Source of the DNA: JABDMH01 sp965223025
GTDB taxonomy: Bacteria > Bacteroidota > Bacteroidia > Chitinophagales > Saprospiraceae
Reading direction: 5' to 3'
Length of the DNA: 64,000 bases
Assembly (NCBI GenBank): GCA_965223025.1
Contig: CBDCVP010000023.1
Span: forward strand, 3,286,001-3,350,000
In this document: positions 1 through 9,274 of the stretch, piece after piece
Layout of the letters: the number at the start of each line of letters is the position of its first letter
Position numbering within the stretch: the stretch's first letter is position 1
Translations under genes and position numbers: made by a program
Notes under the pieces: model-generated
What the model saw: the letters and a program-made list of their open reading frames with translations, nothing else
What the model was told of the DNA's origin: nothing
Database searches by the model: none

Positions 1-672
1 AATCCACTAATCATTTTTCCCAGTCCAGTTATTGGATAAACATCTCCGTATCCAACTGTAGTCAAAGTAGCAATTGCCCACCAAAATGACGCTAAAATAT
101 TTGGAAATTGGTCAGGTTGTTTCTCTCCCTCAACATAATACATTATGAACGAAGCCAACAAAAGTATCAAAAAGGTTACGAATCCAGTTACTGCTAACTC
201 TGACTTTTTTTCTTTAATCACAGTCCAAATCAGGTTTAAAGAATCGTTATACCTATTAACTTTCAGAATCCTTAAAAATCGAGTTAGTCTTAATGCTCTT
301 AAAAAACGTAAATCCATTTTAATCACCATTGGCAGGTAAAATGGTAAAATTGCTAATAAGTCGATTAGTCCATAAGCCGAAAAAATAAATCGAAATGCCG
401 ATTTTGTTCTATTGGTCGATGGGTGAGTTAAGTCAGAAACATTCAGAAACATATAATCTCATTAAATACTCAACCGAGAATATTACAATTGAAAGTAAAT
501 TGAAGGTTTTAAGAATTTCGCCGTAATCAGTACTTATCTCAGTAATCGACTCCAGAATTATTGAAATCACACTCAATAGAATCAATGACATTATAAAATA
601 ATCAAAAAGTCTATTCATTCTCTGTCCGTGAGAACCTTTTTCAACTAACCTGTATATTTTCTCTTTAATCAC
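1..672 (-). pseudogene. Voltage-gated K+ channel, frameshifted, 3' end outside window
   Basis: The ATG at 672 opens a 79-codon frame holding the cytoplasmic N-terminus and the first membrane segments. It stops at 433. The adjacent frame then continues without a stop to the window edge and encodes the rest of a six-segment channel: an S4-like helix with basic residues at every third position (RFLRALRLTRFLRILK), a pore helix, and the selectivity filter TVGYGD at about 20-50. The frame break lies in a perfect 10-bp tandem duplication; removing one copy restores one continuous frame. In the family such proteins conduct K+ across the inner membrane in response to voltage. As sequenced, the product would be truncated before the voltage sensor and pore, so I treat the gene as a recent pseudogene. 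The 3' end is not in the window. Confidence 0.85.
433..452. repeat. 10-bp perfect tandem duplication (TCAGAAACAT x2)
   Basis: Positions 433-442 and 443-452 are identical. The second unit shifts the channel frame by +1 and supplies the TGA that ends the upstream frame. With one unit the protein reads through LYVSDLTHPS without interruption. Confidence 0.9.
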
Positions 673-1012
673 AATTATTCATGTATGCAGTTCGCTCTTT
701 GGCTTGCTTGAACTCAAAGGAATGTCTGCGTCTATCACTCAAAGCCTACAAGCTCGGCTTCACCCCTGATATGTCATATGGACGCAGACATTTCAGTTGA
801 ACGAAGTCCTGCAATAGGGCAACGCGTAGATACCTGTGTGGCTAAGATATGACAATTAGGGCACTATGTAAGTAGGATATTGAGATTGGGCTTGCCTGTA
901 TCCACAAGATCGATGTGTTTTGATCCCGCGACTCTGTAATCCGGTCAATGAATGGCCAAAATCATAGGAAGGGGATATACCTCTCCCACCTCGGGAGCAC
1001 GTCACATCTGTA
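673..1012. other. Gene-free junction between channel relic and IS91-like relic
   Basis: It holds the palindromic junction described at 709-802. The rest, up to the end of the IS91-type transposase at 1013, has no convincing open frame and probably includes the terminal sequence of the IS91-like element. I see no tRNA or further repeat. Confidence 0.5.
709..802. repeat. attC-like palindromic junction site 1 (divergent)
   Basis: A perfect 12-bp inverted repeat, AATGTCTGCGTC (721-732) and GACGCAGACATT (781-792), is followed after exactly three bases by GTTGAAC (796-802). That heptamer matches the integron attC core GTTRRRY. The left half-site is poor (GAAC at about 709, seven bases from the stem). 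The stem, three-base spacer and GTT order is the same as in the four better sites at 5508, 7464, 18786 and 27684. It lies just upstream of the channel gene. Confidence 0.45.
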
Positions 1013-1661
1013 TTATGGTATGCCATAGGTCGCATTCGGTGATGATTTGTTTCGCGGTAAAGTAATGTAGGTCTGTATCCAGTTTTGATCGGGCATGATA
1101 TCTACGATCAAAAAGTCTGTTCCACAGCATACCTCACATTGATATGGCTTGATCTGCAGTAGATGGTGCAATATTTGGAATAGGGTTCTGATCGTCTGAT
1201 TGTTTTTTTTTAAGGCTGATGGTATGTTATGTTTTATGGCCTTAAAGGTGACTGGCGCATGCAGTCCATAGTATCTGGCCTTTTGAAAATAGGGTGGCAG
1301 CACATGCTGCAATATTTGATCCATGGCCACCAAAGGTGATAGGTGCTTTATGGCTTTGGGGGGTGCTTCGTTGGTCTGCTGTTTTCGGTAATCATTGTAT
1401 AAGATGGCTACTTTTCGCTGGCTAGCCAGGTAGGAAAATCGGTTTTTGCTGATAGCAACCCTGTTTATATATCGTGATAGGTAATTTTCTATCAGTTGGG
1501 TATTTGCAGTAGGATACTGATTGTTGACCACCCATCTTTTTTGCTTGGCACTCTCGATGGCATCATGTGTCTGCTGGTCTGCCGTTATCTCTCCTTTTCC
1601 AAGCAATCTAGACAGATGGCTTAAGAATACTTCTTTAAATGAAGCGCACATAGACCGGAAG

Positions 1662-1872
1662 TGCGTATTCCGGTGATGTTGACCCCCGCATTCCGGAGCA
1701 AGCTGACCCCCTAGTTCCGGCAAGCTGACCCCCTATTGAGAGAGGAGATCGGTGAGCATGATTCCGGCAAGCTGACCCCCAAATAAAGGGATGGTTCAGT
1801 AAAGATTCCGGCAAGCTGACCCCCAAAGGGTCAAACTGTGCAGGACTGACATTCCGACATGCTGACCCCCTG
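1662..1872 (+). repeat. IS21 left-end multiple terminal repeats
   Basis: Six direct repeats of the form TTCCGGCAAGCTGACCCCC, with small variations, occupy the left end upstream of istA. Two more sit in inverted orientation at the right end (about 4282-4326). IS21-family elements carry such multiple sub-terminal repeats as transposase-binding sites. Copy B has the same set at 16500-16713 and 14046-14095. Confidence 0.8.
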
Positions 1873-1937
1873 TGGGTCTCCCAAGGAACAGAAATTCATA
1901 TCCATACATTAGGTCATTTACTAATATAAATAGTGAC

Positions 1938-3487
1938 ATGGCCTATCAATCTAAACGTATGGAAGAAGTAAGACAAATCATCAGTGCCTATTTAAAGACG
2001 AGTAAATACAAGGTTGTCGCACGCCAGCTGGGCATATCAAAGAACACAGTGCGTAAATATCTGCGACTTGTCGAACGAGTAGATTTACCAAAGGAGGATC
2101 TGTTGAGACTAGAAGATGAAGACCTCAAAACATTGATTTATCCAGCAGGCATGATCGAAGAATCTGAGCGCATACAAACCTTTACCAGCCTAGTAGATTA
2201 CTGGCTATCAGAACTTCGCAGAATAGGAGTGACTAGGCAACTACTATGGCAGGAATACAGAGCAGATCATCCAGATGGGTTGCGTACAGTCAGTTTTGTG
2301 AGAAATTGAGTCAGCACATAGAAAGCCGGAAGCTAACCATCCATTTGAAGCATGAACCTGGAAGAGAGATAATGGCAGATTTTGCAGGTAAAAAACTTAG
2401 CTGGATAGACAGGGAAACCGGAGAGCTGGTGCCCACAGAAGTTATCGTTGCAGTATTTCCTTTCAGTCAGTACACCTTTGTGATGGCTGTAGACACACAG
2501 CAAACACCAGATGTGGTACATGGACTCAACCATGCGTTACTATATTTTGGTGGCTCACCTCATGCGATGCTATCAGATAACTTCGCTGCCTATGTGAAAA
2601 AGGCAGATCCATATGAACCTACTTTTACCGAACTAAGTACCCAGATGGGAGCCCACTATAACCTGGATCTACAAGCTTGCCGGGTAGCAAAGCCAAAAGA
2701 CAAAGCAAGTGTTGAAAACATGGTGAGCATCGTGTATACCCGTATATATGCAGAACTGCGCAATGAGCAATTTTTCAGCCTCAAGGCGTTAAATGCTGCT
2801 ATCAGAGAAAAGCTTGAGAAGCATAACAGTGAGCCCTTCCAGAAAAAACAGGGTAGTCGGAAAAGCATATTTGAACAATATGAAAAGCCTTTGCTAAGGC
2901 CTTTGCCCAGTGCTCTGTTTGAACTCAAAAGACAGAAAAAGGCGAGTGTAGGAAAGAACTACCACATCTACCTTGGAAAAGAAAAAGAATACTATTCTGT
3001 TCATTACTCCCATGTAGGTAAACGAGTAGATGTAAGGTATAGCTCTAGCGTGTTGGAGATATACTATAAGCAAAGTCGTATTGCAGTCCACCAGCGCACT
3101 GGCAAAAAGTATACGACAACCGCAGAGCATATGCCTGAGAAGCATAAGATCTATGAGCGTCTACATGGATATAGTAGTAGCGAGTTTACCAGCCTGGCAA
3201 AAAACATCGGCCAGATGACACAATGGGCTATCCAACAGATTTTGATCTCCACCTTTTACGAAGAGCAATCCTACAAGAGCTGCTTGGGCGTGCTGAGTCT
3301 GGCTAAGAAATATTCTCATCCTCGGCTTGAAGCAGCTTGCAAGAAATGTCATCAGATCGGCAAGGTCAATTACACCCTTTTGAAAAGGATATTAGAAAAA
3401 AATCTTGACCAAACCCAACCTGAACTATTTGCCACAAAATCTCCCCAAGACCACGAAAATATAAGGGGAAAAGAGGCTTATCAATAA
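1938..3487 (+). pseudogene. istA: IS21 transposase IstA, frameshifted (copy A)
   Basis: The gene encodes a helix-turn-helix domain (QLGISKNTVRKYLRL) followed by a DDE integrase core. The reading frame breaks near 2279: copy A reads GATGGGTTGCG where copy B reads GATGGGTTTGCG. One T has been lost from a three-T run, which ends the first frame at 2309 while the second continues to 3487. I place the start at 1938 (MAYQSKRMEE), not at the upstream in-frame ATG in the terminal repeats. The intact copy-B enzyme could still act on this element's ends in trans. Confidence 0.88.
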
Positions 3488-3518
3488 CTAATTATTTAAA
3501 AACAAAAAACATCAAATT

Positions 3519-4253
3519 ATGAAGAATGCAACTTTAGAAACCATGAAAGATCTCAAATTGGGAGGCATGGCTTCCACCTATGAGGCGGTACTGAACCTTC
3601 CAGTCAATCAACATCCTGACAATCATGAACTCATCGCACAACTCATTGACTCCGAACAGCTCTACCGCTCTAACAAAAGGATGAATCTATTTGTCCGACT
3701 GAGCAAACTCCGATACCATGCCAATCTAAAAGATCTGGATTATTCATCCTCGAGAAATCTGAAAAAAGAGCATATTACCAAACTTGCTGACGCAGCCTAT
3801 ATTGATAGAAGTGAAAACATACTCATCACCGGACCTACCGGCTGCGGCAAATCTTTCTTGGCTTGTGCGCTCGGGCATCAGGCCTGTGTCCTAGGAAAAA
3901 GAACACTCTACTTCAACCTCAACCGATTCACTGAGCAGATCACTCTAGCAAAAACAGATGGCACACTCATTAAGTGGCTAAACAGATTAAACAAAGCGAA
4001 GCTGATTATTCTAGATGATTTTGGTCTTCAACCATTGTCTCAGTCCGTCTTGCTTATCATCCTCCAGATACTAGAAGATCGATATGAAAAAGCAGCTACG
4101 ATTGTTTGTTCACAACTACCCGTGTCAAAATGGCATGCATACCTAAATGATCCCACTATCGCCGATGCCATCCTTGACCGCCTTGTACCTAAAGCTCACA
4201 GAATAGAATTAAAAGGAAACAGCATGAGAAAACAAGCAAAAAAATTATCTTAA
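3519..4253 (+). CDS. istB: IS21 helper ATPase IstB (copy A)
   Basis: This 244-aa AAA+ protein follows istA by about 30 bp. The Walker A motif GPTGCGKS lies near residues 105-112 and the Walker B segment LIILDDFG near 160. In IS21-family elements IstB is the ATP-dependent helper that works with IstA in target choice and strand transfer. Copy A differs from copy B near the C-terminus (GNSMRKQ against GKSMRKQ). The frame is full length. Confidence 0.93.
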   Translation: MKNATLETMKDLKLGGMASTYEAVLNLPVNQHPDNHELIAQLIDSEQLYRSNKRMNLFVRLSKLRYHANLKDLDYSSSRNLKKEHITKLADAAYIDRSENILITGPTGCGKSFLACALGHQACVLGKRTLYFNLNRFTEQITLAKTDGTLIKWLNRLNKAKLIILDDFGLQPLSQSVLLIILQILEDRYEKAATIVCSQLPVSKWHAYLNDPTIADAILDRLVPKAHRIELKGNSMRKQAKKLS

Positions 4254-4666
4254 GTCACCAATGGATATGATTTTTTGGTTGGGGGTCAACATCCCGGAAC
4301 GTGGGGGTCAGCTTGGTCGGAATATGCACCGGAAGGGAGCGAGCTTCTTTTTTCGTTTTGGCCACACCCAGGATCCACCTTTGCTCAGTCCTCCAAAAGT
4401 AATCAAGGTATGTACATGTACGTGATACTTAAGATCAGAACCAAATGTGTGCAGCACAGCTATCATGCCTGGCAATCCTCCAAGGTTGGCCTGATCAGCA
4501 CTTAGCTTTTTTATGGTCGACCAAGCACTCCTCATAAGTAAACCATATAGGTGGCGCGGATAGCGTTTAGCAAGGGGGTTTAAGTCGTGCGGCAAGGTGA
4601 AGGTCGCGTGTACATAGGGCACCTCCAACATCTTCGCTGAGACTTTATCCTGCCACTGGAGTCTTT

Positions 4667-5416
4667 TTATGCTCTGACAACACGGACATTGATGTGATGA
4701 GTGGCGTAGCAATTTAGCAGCGTATGTATACTAGCAGTTTTCTCGATACCCGCCAGCTTCCGTGCTCGTATAATACTCCATTGGGCTGCTCTTGCTGAGT
4801 ATTGGCTGCCCTCCTTTAATCCATTAAATAGAAACTTCTTCGGTTTTAACCTTCTGTAGTAGCTCCTGAGCAATAATAGCAGACATTGTGGTATTTGCAC
4901 TACCCTGTCCTTGGCCCTTTGCCCTTATTCTTTGCCCTTATTCACTCTTATCTGTAGTCGATCTCCATCAATATCATTGACCGTAATATTCAAGGCCTCA
5001 CTCAACCTAAGTCCGGTACTGTATATGAAGGTCAGAAATATCTGGTGTTTATAGGTGGGTGCGTGCTCTATCAATCTGATCACTTCTTTCTGTGATAATA
5101 TCTCCGGTAGCTGCCTCTCCTTCTGTGGTCTGGGGATCTTCCTTACACTCCAGTTTACATTCAGTATCTGTTTAAAATACTTTCTTAGCGATGAATAATC
5201 GCAGTTGATTGTGCTCCACGAACATCCGCTCTTTATGCGCATCAACCAGTACTGCTTTGCGTGCTCCTGACTGATTCTACCACGAATCTTGCTCTCCTTG
5301 CGATAATCGTAAAACATGCGTACAGTGCGAAGATAGCTTGAGATGGTTTGCTCGCTATAATTCTTTAAAGTCATGTAAGAACCATAGTCTTCTATCAGCG
5401 ATTCTCTTGATTTCAT
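4667..5416 (-). pseudogene. Tyrosine recombinase linked to the IS91-type element, decayed
   Basis: Residues 1-163 (4925-5416) carry the SAM-like N-terminal domain and the start of the catalytic domain, with the first catalytic arginine in the context TGLRLSEALN. The frame is closed by a TAA in a 13-bp tandem duplication (4918-4930 and 4931-4943). The same frame then runs on as VVQIPQCLLLLLRSYY down to about 4670. The HxLRH box reads HTLLN, so both key residues are lost. The C-terminal tyrosine is missing because the reading passes by deletion into the transposase. Integrase-like genes often accompany IS91-type transposases in Bacteroidota. Confidence 0.7.
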
Positions 5417-5507
5417 ATCTGCATCCTTTGACTAACTTTCTATCTGCAAATACGGAACCATTCAGCTCATGGAAACGAACTATTTAACACAGAATCCGTG
5501 GGGGTTT

Positions 5508-5573
5508 GTTCAACGGTTAGCATAAACGCAGTAGCTCCGTTTTGGGGCTACTGTCGTTTATGCATTGTTGTAC
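5508..5573. repeat. attC-like palindromic junction site 2
   Basis: The half-site GTTCAAC (5508-5514, an exact match to the attC consensus RYYYAAC) is followed by G and a short spacer. Then come the stem GCATAAACG (5520-5528), an inner stem AGTAGC/GCTACT (5530-5535 and 5547-5552), the complementary stem CGTTTATGC (5555-5563), a three-base ATT spacer, and GTTGTAC (5567-5573). It abuts the stop codon of the NmrA-like gene at 5580, where a cassette recombination site would sit. It could also act as a terminator, but there is no T tract. Confidence 0.65.
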
Positions 5574-5579
5574 ATTGTT

Positions 5580-6455
5580 TTATTCTAAAAGCGTTTTTGC
5601 AAATGCTTTTATAGATAATTTAGGTTCACCTAATACTTCCCAAGTAGATTCAGAAACCTGTTCTTCTCTTAGCTGTTCCACATAAGATAGCATGTGCTCC
5701 ATGAATTGTTCTTCTTCTTTACTCGGAAGTCCTATATATTTAATCGTCTCCATTGGATACTCTGAAATTTTTATGTTTGGATTGTAAACACTCAAGAAAC
5801 TTTTTGCTGCATCGGGAAAACTTAGCCCTTCCGTTCCCTGAACTGCAAACGATTGGTTATATGCTTTTTCGTTGCCAATGGCATTATAAATGTTTTCAGT
5901 CAAATCTTTTGTGTTGGTAAAAAAGACAGGGTGTTTGTGGTCGCCAATAATTGCAAACTCTTTTCCCTGAATAAATTTAGTGAATGAATCCAGAAAGACG
6001 GAGCAATGAAAATAGGTATAGTGCAATCCAGATTTTTTCAAATATTCCATGGCAGGTTTTCTAATCAGATTCGTTTTGTATATCATCCCTTTCGTCGCAA
6101 ATTCTGGATTAGATAAATCTATACCTACAATTTGCATGATATGTTTTACACCGAGGCTTTTACTGACGTCGACGACATTGATTATTCCCTCTCTTTCTGC
6201 ATGGAATGGTGCGTTTACATCCCATGTTGTTGTATTCAAATTTAGATATACTGTTTCCGTCCCGGTTAATGCTTCTTTAAGGCTTGTTTTATCCGAAACA
6301 TCACCGTGCACGACTTCAATATTTTCGGGTAATAGTTCTTTCGCTTTTGCAACATTCCTCACTACTGCTTTGACTTGAACGCCTTTTTTGTGGAGCTCTT
6401 TTGTTATAGGTAAACCTAATGATCCCGTTGCACCGATAATTGATATTTTTTTCAT
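5580..6455 (-). CDS. NmrA-like NAD(P)-binding oxidoreductase
   Basis: A 291-aa atypical short-chain dehydrogenase. The Rossmann glycine motif GATGSLG is at residues 8-14, with conserved GDVSD near 52 (adenine pocket). The family contains NAD(P)H-binding redox sensors, quinone oxidoreductases and epimerases; the substrate cannot be told from sequence. It is the last gene of a compact minus-strand module with an SMR exporter and a Crp-type regulator, 19 bp after the exporter. The start has no Shine-Dalgarno sequence, only an AT-rich leader, as is usual in this phylum. Confidence 0.85.
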   Translation of the reverse strand: MKKISIIGATGSLGLPITKELHKKGVQVKAVVRNVAKAKELLPENIEVVHGDVSDKTSLKEALTGTETVYLNLNTTTWDVNAPFHAEREGIINVVDVSKSLGVKHIMQIVGIDLSNPEFATKGMIYKTNLIRKPAMEYLKKSGLHYTYFHCSVFLDSFTKFIQGKEFAIIGDHKHPVFFTNTKDLTENIYNAIGNEKAYNQSFAVQGTEGLSFPDAAKSFLSVYNPNIKISEYPMETIKYIGLPSKEEEQFMEHMLSYVEQLREEQVSESTWEVLGEPKLSIKAFAKTLLE

Positions 6456-6474
6456 TTTTATAATTTTAATGATT

Positions 6475-6801
6475 TTAATGATTTAATTTAATACCTATTA
6501 TTCCAATAATGATTAAGGAGAGAAAAAAAAGTTTGTTCCAGTTTAATACATCATTGAATAGAATTAACCCTATCAATATAGTTCCACTTGCTCCAATCCC
6601 TGCCCACACAGCGTAGACAGTACCAATCTCTATCGTCTGCATAGACTTAAGCAATAAGCTAAAGCTCAAAGTTCCAAATACAAAGAATCCAACAACACCT
6701 TTCCAATTGGAAAAACCTTCGGATAGCTTCATGGAAGTTGTAAACCCAACTTCAAACAACCCAGATAATAACAAATATATCCACCCCATATTGAACTGCA
6801 T
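6475..6801 (-). CDS. Small multidrug resistance (SMR) exporter, SugE/Gdx-like
   Basis: A 108-aa four-helix membrane protein. The first helix contains the single membrane-embedded glutamate of the SMR family (SGLFEVGF, Glu17). The segment TVYAVWAGIGASGT and the C-terminal GIIGIKL are typical of the SugE/Gdx branch, whose characterised members export guanidinium or quaternary ammonium ions in exchange for protons as a dual-topology dimer. The substrate here is inferred. It lies between the regulator and the oxidoreductase on the same strand. Confidence 0.88.
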   Translation of the reverse strand: MQFNMGWIYLLLSGLFEVGFTTSMKLSEGFSNWKGVVGFFVFGTLSFSLLLKSMQTIEIGTVYAVWAGIGASGTILIGLILFNDVLNWNKLFFLSLIIIGIIGIKLNH

Positions 6802-6867
6802 TCTAGATTATAGAACAAAATTAGGGTTGAAAAATCAGATTTCTTTTTACATATGTTAAAAAAGGAA

Positions 6868-7434
6868 TTATTTCTGGGCTCGAATTCGACTTAGCGTCAC
6901 TTGGGTTATTCCTAAATAGGAAGCGATGTGGCCTAATTTAACTCTTTGAGAAATTTGTGGAAATTTATTAATTAATGTTTGGTATCTACTCTTGGCATCA
7001 GCAACTTGAGTCAGTAGTATTTGTTGTTCCATTTCCAATAAAGCATTTTCTGCTAACTTTCTTCCAAAATTAGCGAACGCTATATTAGTGAGGTATAATT
7101 CCAATAATTTGGATTTGCTAATCTTATATACAACTGTATCTTCTAATAGTTCTATATTTTCCAAAGAGGGCTTTGAGTTTATAAAGTTGGTAAGGGAAGC
7201 AGCAATATCTCCTTCAAATCCAAACCAATAGGTTATATCTTTTCCATCTTTATTAGTGTAATAACTTCTGATCGCGCCGCTTTTAATAAAATATACTGAC
7301 TGGTGAACCTCTCCTTCACGAATTAAGACTTCTCCTTTTGGCTTGGTATGCTCGGTCATAAATGAATGCAATAGGTCAAAGTTTGTAGTTGACAATCCAT
7401 ATTTGTTAAAAAAGGTTTCTTCAATTGAATCCAT
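6868..7434 (-). CDS. Crp/Fnr-family transcription regulator
   Basis: A 188-aa protein with a cyclic-nucleotide-binding-like beta barrel (about residues 25-115, including LIREGEVHQSVYFIKSGAIRSY) and a short C-terminal winged helix (IASYLGITQVTLSRIR, about 167-183). No FNR-type cysteine cluster is present. It is the first gene of the three-gene module, 66 bp from the exporter gene, and probably controls it. The ligand is unknown. The start lies about 30 bp from junction site 3, so any promoter must overlap that palindrome. Confidence 0.85.
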   Translation of the reverse strand: MDSIEETFFNKYGLSTTNFDLLHSFMTEHTKPKGEVLIREGEVHQSVYFIKSGAIRSYYTNKDGKDITYWFGFEGDIAASLTNFINSKPSLENIELLEDTVVYKISKSKLLELYLTNIAFANFGRKLAENALLEMEQQILLTQVADAKSRYQTLINKFPQISQRVKLGHIASYLGITQVTLSRIRAQK

Positions 7435-7463
7435 ATCAATTTATATTGTCCCTACCTAATAAT

Positions 7464-7533
7464 GTACAACGTCCAAGTATACCCAGCGTAGCCTGACGTA
7501 AGGCGGCAATGGTGTGGTATACATTGTTGTGCT
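7464..7533. repeat. attC-like palindromic junction site 3
   Basis: GTACAAC-G (7464-7471), five bases, stem GTATACC (7477-7483), a loop with inner hairpin GCCT/AGGC, complementary stem GGTATAC (7516-7522), three bases ATT, then GTTGTGC (7526-7532). The half-sites and spacings match the other junctions while the stem sequence differs, so the pairing, not the sequence, is conserved. It separates the NmrA/SMR/Crp module from RM system 1. Confidence 0.65.
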
Positions 7534-7571
7534 TTCGTGCTTCATTTTCCTTGTTCCGCGCGTTGGCGTGA

Positions 7572-7612
7572 AAGCTCTTTGCATCCGCAGGAACGAGGAT
7601 TGCAAGGTGCTT
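7572..7612. repeat. Bulged hairpin with TCT internal loop, hsdM 3' side
   Basis: AAGC-TCT-TTGCATCC (7572-7586) pairs with GGATTGCAA-GGT-GCTT (7597-7612). It has the same outer stem, three-base internal loop and inner stem plan as hairpins at 18889-18948 and 27598-27662. It lies 20 bp past the hsdM stop, so it may end transcription, although no T run follows. Confidence 0.45.
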
Positions 7613-7632
7613 GAACCTTGTGATAGCATTTG

Positions 7633-9267
7633 TCATATTGTTTTTAGTCCTAACTCTTCTAAAAATTTATTATGTTCTTTTGTCTTTTTCTCAATTCTCT
7701 TATTGATTGTTACCAATCTTTTATTCACTTCTTTTAAATCAATAATTTCTTCCGGTTCTGCTGTGGTCACATATCTTGATATATTCAAATTGTACCCATT
7801 TCTTTCTATCTCATCCATTGAGACCTTTCGAGAATAACGATCGGTCTCTCCTCGGTATTTGTAAGCGTCAACAATTCCATCAATATGTCCGACATTTAGG
7901 GAATTCTGGCGTGTACCTTTATCAAAGTGTTCACTGGCATTAATAAATAGCACATCATCTTCTTTTTTGCATTTTTTCAGTACAAGAATACATACGGGAA
8001 TGCCAGTTGAATAGAACAGGTTGGCTGGTAGACCAATCACAGTATCTATATTATTATCCTTTAAAAGTTTGGTTCTGATACGTTGCTCGGCACCACCACG
8101 AAATAGTACACCATGCGGTACGATGATAGCCATTGTTCCTTCTTTGGCAAGAAAATGAAGACCGTGTAATAAGAAGGCAAAATCTGCTGCGGATTTAGGA
8201 GCTAAACCATAGCTCTTAAATCGAAAATCTTCGGCAAGTGTATCGTTGGGTTCCCAACGTAAGCTAAAGGGAGGATTGGCTACTACCGCATCAAATTCAA
8301 TTTTCCTTGCCGGGTTCATTTCATTGAGAATATTCCATTGGTTTTTTAACGTGTCTCCGTGGAATATTTCAAACTCAGTATCTTTCATCCCGTGCAGAAG
8401 CATGTTCATCCGGGCCAAGTTGTAGGTAGTTACATTATTTTCTTGCCCATAAATTTTTCCTACTGTTCCCTTGTTGTCTTTTATTCGTTTTCTTACGTTC
8501 GATAACAAAGAACCTGAACCACAGGCAAAATCCAATACCTTGTCCAGTTTGTTTTTAGGTCCAGAAGGATTGGCAGGGTCTTGACTATCTAAACAAACAA
8601 TTCTTGAAAGAATAGTTGAAATTTGTTGAGGTGTGTAAAACTCACCTGCTTTCTTACCTGAACCTGCTGCAAACTTACCGATCAAATATTCATAAGCATC
8701 GCCTAATGTATCCGTATCAGCAGAAAATTCAGAAATGCCTTCCGCAATTTTTTGGATAATGGAGCATAGCTTTTTATTCCTCTCCTTTGGTGTCTTGCCA
8801 AGTTTCTCTGAGTTTAAATTTATTTCAGAAAATAAGCCATGGAAGGTACTCTCAAAGGATTCGTTCTCAATAAACCGGAATCCTTTATCAAGCGTTTTTA
8901 GTAATTCTCCGTTATGGGTGCGAGCCAATTCCGTAATATTGCTCCACAAGTATTCCGGCTTGATAACATAATGCACTTTTCTCTGCATTAGTTTTTCAAA
9001 TTCGGACACATCATTTTCATTTGCCTTGTACCACTTTTCTAATGGCGGGGGAACATATCCATCCAGTTTCGCTTCTTCGGGTTTACTTTTTGGATAATCT
9101 CTTCCCAATTCCTTTTTAGCTGATTCTTCGTAGTTGTTAGAAAGGTAGCGTAGGAACAAAAACGAAAGCATGTAATCCCGGAATGAATCCGCGTTCATAG
9201 AGCCACGCAGTTGGTTAGCTATATCCCAAAGGGTTTTTCCTAACTTATCTTGTTCTGCCTTTGTCAT
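7633..9267 (-). CDS. hsdM: Type I restriction-modification methyltransferase subunit HsdM (system 1)
   Basis: 544 aa. The N-terminal helical HsdM domain is followed by an adenine-N6 methyltransferase: GEFYTPQQIS near 208-217, the AdoMet-binding segment DFACGSGSLL near 246-255, and the catalytic NPPF at 331-334. With HsdS it methylates adenines in a bipartite site; with HsdR it restricts unmodified DNA. It is the last gene of the order xre, hsdR, hsdS, PrrC-like, hsdM, 8 bp after the ATPase gene. Since hsdR is disrupted, the intact M and S genes are expected to act as a methylase only. Confidence 0.95.
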   Translation of the reverse strand: MTKAEQDKLGKTLWDIANQLRGSMNADSFRDYMLSFLFLRYLSNNYEESAKKELGRDYPKSKPEEAKLDGYVPPPLEKWYKANENDVSEFEKLMQRKVHYVIKPEYLWSNITELARTHNGELLKTLDKGFRFIENESFESTFHGLFSEINLNSEKLGKTPKERNKKLCSIIQKIAEGISEFSADTDTLGDAYEYLIGKFAAGSGKKAGEFYTPQQISTILSRIVCLDSQDPANPSGPKNKLDKVLDFACGSGSLLSNVRKRIKDNKGTVGKIYGQENNVTTYNLARMNMLLHGMKDTEFEIFHGDTLKNQWNILNEMNPARKIEFDAVVANPPFSLRWEPNDTLAEDFRFKSYGLAPKSAADFAFLLHGLHFLAKEGTMAIIVPHGVLFRGGAEQRIRTKLLKDNNIDTVIGLPANLFYSTGIPVCILVLKKCKKEDDVLFINASEHFDKGTRQNSLNVGHIDGIVDAYKYRGETDRYSRKVSMDEIERNGYNLNISRYVTTAEPEEIIDLKEVNKRLVTINKRIEKKTKEHNKFLEELGLKTI

Positions 9268-9274
9268 TGATTCA

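Larger units (their letters stand above)
1662..4328 (+). mobile_element. IS21-family insertion sequence, copy A (istA frameshifted)
   Basis: The ends are TGCGTATTCCGG at the left and, on the opposite strand, TGCATATTCCGACC at the right. Both begin TG and run into a GACCCCC repeat. A 7-bp target duplication CCGGAAG flanks it (1655-1661 and 4329-4335). It is 2,667 bp and carries istA and istB on the plus strand. It is almost identical to copy B (14046-16713), which lies in inverted orientation and is one base longer. The missing base is a T in istA. The host site is the IS91-type transposase. Confidence 0.93.
1013..4712 (-). pseudogene. IS91-family transposase, split by IS21 copy A and 5'-truncated
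   Basis: The two parts are 4336-4712 (N-terminal) and 1013-1661 (C-terminal). Removing the IS21 element plus one copy of its target duplication joins them in frame (LAPFR to SMCASFKEVF), giving about 341 codons. Visible features are the end of a cysteine zinc-binding motif (CPCCQS) and the HUH motif HVHVHTLITFGG of Y2-type rolling-circle transposases. The C-terminal half matches the IS91/IS801 type. The normal N-terminus is missing: the first codons run into the truncated recombinase upstream, so a deletion has fused the two genes. The element is dead twice over, by deletion and by IS insertion. Confidence 0.75.

Noticed and set aside
709..802. Junction 1 as a simple transcription terminator
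   Set aside because: The loop is 48 bases, there is no T tract, and the stem-NNN-GTTGAAC order matches the other junction sites better.
1635..1826. Minus-strand 63-codon frame over the IS21 left end
   Set aside because: It reads the GACCCCC terminal repeats on the wrong strand and has a copy at the same place in copy B.
2333..3352. Several minus-strand frames of 63-90 codons inside istA
   Set aside because: All lie within istA on the opposite strand, and they are duplicated at copy B, so they are shadows of the transposase gene.
4275..4505. Plus-strand 76-codon frame next to IS21 copy A
   Set aside because: It starts in the IS21 terminal repeat and runs over the IS91-type transposase in the opposite direction. 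No family resemblance.
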